Assembly (NCBI GenBank): GCA_027924585.1
Contig: BSBM01001446.1
Coordinates: 1,984,001 to 2,048,000 of the forward strand
Direction: 5' to 3'
DNA length: 64,000 nucleotides
Source of the DNA: Larix kaempferi
Lineage: Eukaryota; Streptophyta; Pinopsida; Pinales; Pinaceae
Shown here: positions 56,609-64,000 of the stretch, piece by piece
Position numbering within the stretch: the first letter of the stretch is position 1
How the letters are laid out: every line of letters starts with the position of its first letter
Notes under the pieces: model-generated
Seen by the model: only the letters and a program-made list of their open reading frames with translations
Database searches by the model: none
What the model was told of the DNA's origin: nothing
Program-made: the position numbers and the translations under genes

Positions 56609-56634
56609 CACTACAAGATCTTTTCCTTGTAGTG
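56609..56634. repeat. CACTA terminus with terminal palindrome
   Basis: CACTACAAG and CTTGTAGTG face each other around an 8-bp centre. On the minus strand the element starts CACTACAAGGAAAAGATC. The inner inverted copy of the first 9 bp is unusual and could form a small hairpin at the end. Confidence 0.7.
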
Positions 56635-56637
56635 AGC

Positions 56638-58485
56638 GAATCTCTTCCCCATTGAGAACATGGCTATGACTGGGTATCTAATATACACAAACAATATAAA
56701 CATCATGGGAGACGGTAGGTTCCATAAGATTGCTTCAAACTCTAGTCAAAACCACATGCGACTTAATCAAGGTTGGCATAAAGATGCGAAGCCTTGGCTA
56801 AAACATCGGGGCGTCGAGGAAGAGGTCACTCTACAAAATATTGATAGTATTAAAAGTATTATTACATATAAATCAAAGGAGAAGTTGTGGCGTCATAATT
56901 AATTAGAGGATAAGAGAAAATTAAGATAATATAAGGAGATGATTGGTCATAATTTAGAAGATGAAAAGTATCTCTCTATTTTAACTAGAATAAATAAGAA
57001 ATCAACATTGCTAAAACAAGAACAATCTCTCATGAGCTCCTAGTAGAATATGGCATTGGACAATTTCTAAACGTCGTGGGATGAAATATTGAAAAACACC
57101 TTCTCTTGGAATGTTTTACATATGCCCACATTAGATCAAATTTCCAAAATATTTATAGCAATATCAACCTTCCTAACATGTTAACTTTGCAAAACTATGG
57201 AAATTAAAAAGCTTCCTTTCCATTCTTTACGAGCATAGAATTAAATTCAAGGTAAACCGATTAATTCCTTACCATTTTTCTTAAGGGCTAATATCTACAA
57301 AAGTTGGTCTTAATGAACAATAACGATCATCACCATCATCATCATATGTTCATCCTATTTTAAAATTCATTTTTTTGCAAGATTGTGTTTCTTCGTAATG
57401 TGTGTATTTTACATAAACAATGCTTGGATGTTGAGGTGCATTTGGATTTAGTTTTAACCTAATGACCTTGTTGTTTTTTGAATAAGCTACATATACTTAT
57501 CTTTGATGAAATTGAATGTGTTTAATGTATCATTTTTTTACAGAATAAATATTATTGTACATATGTATATTGTTCCTACTACAACTTTTTGTTTCTCAAT
57601 CATTCAAAATGTGTGCGTTTCAATAGTTTTACACACTTGAAAAATATTTGTATTATGTTGATGCCTCAATGTTGCAGTAACATTTGAGATAAATTATGGG
57701 TTTTTTTAACTATATTAATTTTAAATAATATAAAAAGACATTAGACATTATATTTTGCAAAAAACACATTAGTGTGAGATAATTTAATTTTTACATAGTT
57801 ATACAAAACTTTCATAGATTAAATTTATATTTTTGTAATTTATTTTCATACATTTCATCTTCTTACACCATTTACAAATTTATTGAGTATGTACCTTCAA
57901 TCGTCCTTCCAACCCAAAGGATTTCTATTTTTTTATAATATTCATTACAACTAACATATAATAATAAACCATCATCATTGTTCATCGACTCTTGTCAAAA
58001 GTTAAAAATCTACTATTGCCTTTCATCTCCAATATTTTAACTATATTTTAACTATTTTGGAAAGCCTAGATATTATGAGAGTTCTTTCTTTTATATAATG
58101 TTGTTTTAAATCTCATTGTTGTTGCTTTGAATTTTAAGTAGGGTTGTTGTTATTATTGATGCAAAGCATGGCATATGAATTATATCATGTAGAATAACAT
58201 TGGACTTAATGTTACAAAATATTAAATTTGTTATCAACTTTATTGGATTATATTTAATAACAAAGTTATTTAGTGTTTTCATGTAATAATTTTAAAAATA
58301 AAATAAAATATATATATAATAAATTATTATATACATAAAATATAAATTTTTTAGAGGTGAAACTTAGTCTATAAACTAATTATTCATAATTTAAAAAAAA
58401 ATTCACCAATTTCTATTTTTTTATAAAATAATTCACCCAAATTCTATAAAATAATTTATTATATACATAAAAAATTATGTACATA
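56638..58485. other. Right flank of the CACTA, no gene identified
   Basis: AT-rich sequence. A plus-strand frame at 56660-56902 (MAMTGYLIYTNNINIMGDGR...) is open for 80 codons just outside the transposon but has no recognisable domain and no continuation. The rest, to 58485, has long A/T tracts and nothing I can name. Confidence 0.4.
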
Positions 58486-58749
58486 GACCATCACTTTATG
58501 TACATAATAAATTATTTTATTGTGTACATAATTTAATTTATTATGTACATAATAAATTATTTTACTGTGTACATAATTTATTATGTACATAATAAATTAT
58601 TTTATTGTGTACAGAATAAATTATGTACACAGTAAAATAATTTATTGTGTACATAATTTATTCTGTACACAATAAAATAATTTATTGTGTACATAATTTA
58701 TTATTCTGTACACAATAAAATAATTTATTATGTACATAAAGTGATGGTC
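58486..58749. repeat. 264-bp inverted-repeat hairpin
   Basis: The ends are GACCATCACTTTATGTACAT (left) and its exact reverse complement at the right. The inside is made of TGTACATAATAAATTATTTTATTG-like modules (20-25 bp) in both orientations, so nearly the whole segment can fold back. A fold-back MITE or a hairpin expanded by slippage are both possible. No clear target duplication. Confidence 0.85.
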
Positions 58750-59800
58750 CATGATCATACATGCAAGGGCGAACTTAGGTCATTTCTCATTTATCCGAAG
58801 GTTTGGCTCGTTTCTTCGTTCGAGGGGGATTTTCCATGCGCATGGTGTGAGGTTGCCATTTGCCCGGGGTGTGGTGATGTCAGCCTCAGGATTTGGAGTC
58901 CGGGCATTGGTGACGTGATGACAGGAGCATGGTTTAATGCATGGGATTTTGTTGTAATACTATTTTTCATGTGGCACAATCATGGCTTTAACGCAGGCAG
59001 GCTTCAAATTTGAAGGCTTCAATGCCCTTCAAAGGCACTTTTACTCGTCATAGAAGGCCATATTAAATTTTACCCTGCAAATGAAACTTAATTCCATGCA
59101 GAGCCCATCATTAATGAAATTGGGTTCAGTTCTGAAAATCTGCAACAGAAGGGCAACCCCAAAATCTGCCTGTCACCGGGTTTTAGTGATTTGGCCTCTG
59201 GAGTCTTTACATTTGGAATTTTGGACGTTGCCAGTGCCACGTTGGTCCCCCGTGGGCTGTGACCCCGTCCCAGCTGGAATTGGAAAATCGAGTTTGCGAG
59301 CTCGCTGAGTACTGTCAATGGTGGACTCGGTGAAGTAATGAATTCTAGGTGAAAGCAATTAATGTTACAACCTACCACAATCTCCACTCTCGAGTCACTC
59401 CAGTTCCACACTACACAGAGTACATACCGAGCGGCGGGGTTACTGGTTACTTTCTGCTGGCATTTGGCAAATTGGCAGGTGCCGGTGCGAATCGTGCCAT
59501 AATCCATTGCCCATTACCGATGGATTTGGGTGGACTTAAATTTAAAATTTAAACTAAGAAACCCGCCATTCCCCTGCCATGCTTGTGGCGTGTATTTATT
59601 ATTATTAATTTCATTGTATCATTCCAGGCCAGGTATCATTCAGGCTCACCATCATTCTATTGTTGTTCCTTGCGGATGAATGTCTGGTTGCAATGTAGAG
59701 CTGAGAGGGATCTAAAGCATCCACGGGTCATCCATCCAACCTCTGCAATTTCTACCACGTCTTCTATTCTGCAATTTATACTGTAGATTCAATGTGGTCT
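58750..59800. other. GC-richer patch in the right flank, no gene identified
   Basis: From about 58790 to 59520 the base composition becomes clearly more GC- and CpG-rich than the neighbours, and open frames are longer on both strands (for example 59088-59507 minus). No domain or motif is recognised. It may be a relic of a gene edge or promoter, or another old repeat. Confidence 0.35.
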
Positions 59801-62189
59801 TCGAAATCGAAACTTTTGCTACTTTTCTTGGTGGCAATTGGTTCCAAATGCTAATGGCTTCTTCGTGGCAATTGGTTCCAAATGCTAATGCTGACAGTTT
59901 ATTCAGAATTTCCCTATGAATGAGATTTGGAACGCAGGGTTGGCTTGGGGTCGGTGCATGAGTGGTAAGAGGGCATCCACTTTTGGGCCAGTTGATCGGA
60001 ATATATTTTGCTTCATGACTGTTACTAGAGTTCCATTGAATATAATTTAGGTGTTGTGGCCATGGCATCCCTTCACAGTGGTGGATTCTTCATTAAGCCC
60101 AGTTTAAACAACAATGGGTCCATAGACGTCTTGCAATTAGGGGGATTCCCTGTGCCAAACCCCTCCCAGGCTAGATTTTAGGGAAAATCTGAGTTGTTGC
60201 TCTCATTCCCGTCAACTTTAAGAAACAAGAATGCTTATTCAGAAGCACTGATTGTTATTCACATTGTTTTTGCTAAGTTTTTTAACAGAATCTTCTTTTC
60301 ATTCGATAAGATGTGCCAGAATGCCTTACACAATTTGGCATATCAAGATTTATTTAAACTGGATCTCTAGTATGGTTTGTGTTATGTAAACTGGACCCGG
60401 TTGTGATGTAGCATGAGTTGGCATATCAAAATTTATTTAAACTAGATCTATAATACCGTTTGTGTTATGTAGGCTAGACCCGGTTGTGATGCAGCATGAG
60501 TGGTATTGGAAGTTGGCGATGGCCCAAGTTCAAGATTGGCAGCGAGGTCTACAACAACGCCCAGAACTTAATAGCAGACAGGCCAAAACAGTTGGGGACA
60601 CTCACCCAATACACCGTAGTGCCAGAGGAACACCTGGTGACACCAAAGCCCACAAATTTATGAGGAAGCTGCGAGTCTACCACTGTACAGGGAGCTCTGA
60701 AGATTTGAATCTTGTGTTGTTCTATGAGAAAAAAATGTATAGAATTTTACATTTTGTGTAGTGGGCTTAAGTTGAGAAGAATGGGTGGGGACTGGTGCAA
60801 TCAGCGATGGCTGATTTATCGTTGTAGTTATCTATTGTATTAGGTGATTTTCTTAAAAAAATTATCGAATACATAAATCTTGTTGGCTATTATTTCTATG
60901 CTGCTGTGATTTGTTGTGGGGCGGCTGGTTCATCCTTCTATGTGCACATATGTATATAAACAATGTCTTTCAATATAAAGCAAGCATAGTTACTTTTGAT
61001 TTTTCTATGAAAAAGTTTTATTACTTGCCAATACAAGTTCTATTGGTTATAAAACAAGTGATTTTTTCATATTGTCGTTTTTTTTTTTTTGTTTTTAAAA
61101 TTTATTTTATATAGGATTCTTGGGTTATTTAACTAGCCCATATTAATATAACATTGCTTATTAAAATTTATAGAACAAAACAATGCAAATATCGCCGATT
61201 CGCCATTCTATTAGTGAATTCATAAAAACAATAATAAAATTTTGACGTACTATTAAATTTTCAAATGAAAAGAATGATTTATTTTTACATGTCAGCATTG
61301 AAGGGTTCCATATCTCATAGCCCTTCAAATTTGATCCCTGAACGCAGGGTTTTGTCTAGATTCTTCGCACCGTTAATTTTTCCATAGCTCGGCGATGGCG
61401 TTCATTTCATGGGATTTTCTCCCTATTTGTCGTGGGTTGTTCTTTGCATTTTGTCTTGACTATTTGGTTGTGGTCTTCTCTAGTGCTCGAGCTGAGGTTG
61501 TTCGTTCTCTGGCTGACGGAGGTGGCCTGTTTGTGCCGGCTGGGGCATTGATTGTGTGGGTTAACTTTGGGCTATTATGTGCCTTTAACTTCTACGATTT
61601 TCTTTGGTGTTGGAGCTAAGGGTGCCTGTTCTCTGTCTAATGGAGGTGGGTTGTGTGTGTGGGACATTTGGTAGTGTCTTCAGCATTTGGCGGAAATCGC
61701 TCTCGATGTTGTGGTTGTCAAATGCATGGTTCGATCTTCTTCCCGTTTTGCTCTGCATTGGTAGAATCGATATGAAAATCCTTTTCCGTGATTGGTTTAT
61801 GGAGTGTGCATTTTGTCGCGGTTGTGTGTACTCTGTTTTTGAAAACTTGAAATGCAGTTAGTGATCATGAAAAGCTTTGGTCCTTTCAAACTTCTTTCTG
61901 TTGGCCCGCAATTTGCATTTGGGTTGTGCCCTAATGTTGACCAGTGCTTTCTTCTATCTATGTTTTCTATCTCACCTGGCGAGTCCGTTGTTGTTGTGTT
62001 TCATCACGCCAGACAACGTAACGTAAGAAGTTCTCTCGGGTTTTTCCTATACAGGGCATAGTTCCGGGCCTCAACGTACCCTGAGCACCTGGGTTAGCAA
62101 GCACTTGTTTATTCTGACTATCTCCAAGTTAGTTTTCATAGCTCCATTTGCTAATGCTATTTCAGTAAGTTTTTAAGGAAATTCTAATT
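59801..62189. other. Right flank, mostly unassigned, with two short tandem duplications
   Basis: Contains a two-copy 36-bp repeat near 59827-59897 (GTGGCAATTGGTTCCAAATG unit) and a two-copy 83-bp repeat at 60335-60501. A plus-strand frame at 61395-61619 (MAFISWDFLPICRGLFFAFC...) begins with a hydrophobic stretch but leads nowhere. No gene supported. Confidence 0.4.
60335..60501. repeat. Two-copy 83-bp tandem repeat
   Basis: TTGGCATATCAA starts copies at 60335 and 60418. Both contain ATTTATTTAAACT, TTTGTGTTATGTA and GACCCGGTTGTGATG. Confidence 0.85.
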
Positions 62190-62785
62190 TTAGTTTTGTT
62201 ACGACTTCTTGTTTGGTGAATGATTTTTTTAGTGGGCCTTCTAGCGCTAGATTCAATTCATCCCAATGTGAAAAAGTAAGAACATGAAAACTAAGTAAGT
62301 GGTAAATAAGCTAGCACTGGCATGCAGGATTTAACTAACTGATGCTTCCATCGTTGCCCTTGGACTTACTACTGGATACCCTACAATTGGCATTTATAGA
62401 AATAGAGATGGATCCCCCACTGGAATCTTTCTGCTCTTGGAAGGAAGGAAAAGAACATTGTCGTTTAGTGATTTGTCGTCGCCTAGTTTTCCTGTGATTT
62501 CTTGTTTGGTGAGCTATTTCTTTTGTGGGATTTCTAGCCCCATGTTGCATTCACCTCAATGTGAAAAAGTAGGAACAAGAAAACTAGTTGGATGGTAAAT
62601 AAGTTGGTACTGGCATGAAAGTCTTTACTTAAAGTGATGCTTCCACAGCTGCCCTTGGATTTGCTACTGGGTACCTCACATTTGGCATGTATAGAAATAG
62701 AGATGAATCCACTTCTGGAACCTTTCTGCAATTGGAAGGAAGCAAAGAAACATTATTGTTTAGCGATTGGTCATCAGCTAGTTTG
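62190..62785. repeat. Two-copy ~294-bp tandem repeat
   Basis: Anchors TTCTTGTTTGGTGA (62206 and 62499) and GATGCTTCCA (62341 and 62636) give periods of 293 and 295. Each copy includes CAATGTGAAAAAGTA and TAGAAATAGAGATG. Copies differ at roughly one base in eight by eye. The minus-strand Ser/Lys-rich frames in both are too short and variable to call genes. Confidence 0.85.
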
Positions 62786-64000
62786 GTCTCCATGTTGCCA
62801 AAATTGTCTGATGCCTGCACCGCTAGTTTTCTGTGTTGCTAGTTTTATGCAGACCTGGGATTAGCGCGGGTTATAGTAGCTTGTTTCTATTAGTGGATGG
62901 TATGGTGTGTCTCTGATAATTAAGCTATTGTGTGATATAGTGTCATAAAAGCATTGACCATGAGATTGATCTACGGTGATGATGGATGGATTATGCATTA
63001 AAAAAGAATCTATGGCATATGTTTATGTGCTATCTAAGTATATGTAAGCTCTTTGTAATATGGCCAATGAGCATTGGGAATTTGCTACTGTTATTGTTAA
63101 TAGCAGATTTGGTTGTTGTCTTGTGGCTAGAAAGCATCGATCCCTTTTGATTGTGTTCATTGATCTCTCCCAGTCAGAAATTTAAGCTTGTTGATCATGC
63201 AGTGGCAGATTTATTGATCTTTGGGCATATGATTTTTATCCTCTGGTTGTGAGGTTTAAGAATTTGTATGCAAGTCCTGTGCTTAAATTATGGAATCATT
63301 TTATTTCCTCTGCAATCCAGGTTTGTGTGCCTCTATTGCTATTGGTCTTTTGATAATTTAGCTTGGTTGTGATCTACAGTGTTATCTATGTCATGTCAGT
63401 TTTTATGCTTTGATGCTTAATTCCATTAAAATGTTTTCTAGTTAATGGATAGATTCCAATTTTTTGGTGTTGATTAGACTTTTTGTATTTTGACTATTGG
63501 CATGGACAGATTCCAGTTTCCTGATGTTGATTAGACTTCTAGTAATTTGACTATTGCCATTATTGCATCGTTGATGTGCAGTTAATGATAGTGATAGCTT
63601 CTATTCCTTTTCAACTTTTTTGCGGCTGCCTTGTGGTTTCCATTTGGTCTGTGCCTTGTGAGATTGCTAGGGTTTACTAGTGCTGGAGTATTGGACCACT
63701 TCTATTACTAGTTCAAATAGCCATTCTATGGATGAAGTTGTGTGCAGTTTTATTCAACCTGAATTCAATAGGTTGGTTGCCTAGCTGAAGTAATTAGTGT
63801 TTGCATTGGGTTCTACACAATTTTCGTTTCACATTGAGCTTGTTGCATGATTGATTTTCCCAATGTATGGAATGTTCTTCAACAGAGGCTTGGAAAGCTG
63901 TTTGTCAAAAGGAATGTGGACCAGTGTTCCGTTTTCCCTTGTCTTATACAAGTTAATGTGGTTGTTTTATGTTGGATTAAGTTTTAAGAATTTGGGCACA
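62786..64000. other. Right end of window, no gene identified
   Basis: T-rich sequence with a two-copy 57-bp repeat at 63444-63557 (TGGA.AGATTCCA.TTT unit). Nothing else recognisable. Confidence 0.4.

Larger units (their letters stand above)
48185..56634 (-). mobile_element. CACTA (En/Spm-type) transposon I, 5' end and interior
   Basis: The minus-strand terminus at 56634 reads CACTACAAGGAAAAGATC, a typical CACTA TIR, followed outside by AGC (56635-56637), the candidate 3-bp target duplication. Inside are subterminal palindromic repeats (GCACCGGTGC type), a TnpA-like exon series (plus), a SET-like ORF (minus) and a Transposase_21 (tnp2) gene (minus). The tnp2 gene is cut by element H at 48184. 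The other end is outside the window. An alternative is two overlapping CACTA elements, because a second repeat cluster lies at 51480-52800. Confidence 0.75.

Noticed and set aside
59088-59507. 139-codon minus-strand ORF in the GC-richer patch as a host gene
   Set aside because: GC-rich DNA lengthens chance ORFs; overlapping frames on both strands are equally open and no domain is visible.
61395-61619. Plus-strand ORF beginning with a hydrophobic stretch, possibly a secreted host protein
   Set aside because: It ends after 74 codons with no downstream exon I can recognise; T-rich DNA gives such starts by chance.

Overview
This window looks like repeat-dense intergenic DNA from a large plant nuclear genome. 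Every recognisable coding stretch belongs to a plant-type transposable element: Ty3 LTR retrotransposons of Tat/Ogre, Athila/Tat-like and chromovirus type, a plant L1-type LINE, a CACTA transposon and a small TIR element. The slow-decaying deep nest and the kinds of Ty3 element suggest a gymnosperm, but that is inference. I found no rRNA, tRNA, CRISPR array or intact host gene. Element names A to I are mine.

The main result is the architecture. Most of 1-56634 is one Russian-doll nest whose outer layers leave the left edge of the window. From outside in: CACTA element I (visible 48185-56634, minus) is interrupted by chromovirus-like H (42619-48184, minus). H is broken inside integrase by LTR element G (LTR 40139-42618, interior to the left). 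G's interior appears to hold LINE F (minus). F is split into three blocks (37257-38505, 10005-11897, 1-319) by two LTR elements. These are A (320-9999, plus, TSD CTCAG) and Ogre-like B (11898-37251, plus, TSD CTTGT). B in turn carries solo LTR C in its 5' LTR (12459-13340) and element D (16015-28286, minus, TSD GAGGT) just before gag. D carries TIR element E (24068-25008, probable TSD TTA) inside its first zinc knuckle. Target-site duplications or restored reading frames support most junctions directly.

Elements A and D share an unusual plan: a conserved N-terminal domain before gag, a capsid-like domain, five CCHC zinc knuckles in a 3+2 arrangement, an aspartic protease, then two more gag/capsid-like domains between protease and reverse transcriptase. 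A keeps RT, RNase H and integrase, all decayed. D has lost RT and RNase H but carries a long extra ORF region after integrase, rich in coiled-coil-like sequence. Ogre-like B keeps a tiny ORF that overlaps the gag start codon, then gag, protease and an archaeal-type RNase H. It lacks RT and integrase, has an antisense spliced gene of plant-mobile-domain type near its 3' end, and has tandem repeats in its 3' untranslated region. Decay is dominated by C-to-T and G-to-A changes: in A's gag-pro frame I count 17 in-frame TAG, 2 TGA and no TAA, many at sites where CAG (Gln) is expected.

The CACTA element contains a tnp2-type transposase (minus), a TnpA-like exon series (plus) with a 612-bp tandem duplication, palindromic GCACCGGTGC subterminal repeats, and between them an ORF that looks like a SET-domain protein. 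That SET-like ORF is the most promising candidate for something undescribed. Right of the CACTA end (56638-64000) lies mostly unassigned flank: an AT-rich stretch, a 264-bp hairpin at 58486-58749, a GC-richer patch around 58790-59520 and several short tandem duplications, with no gene I can defend.
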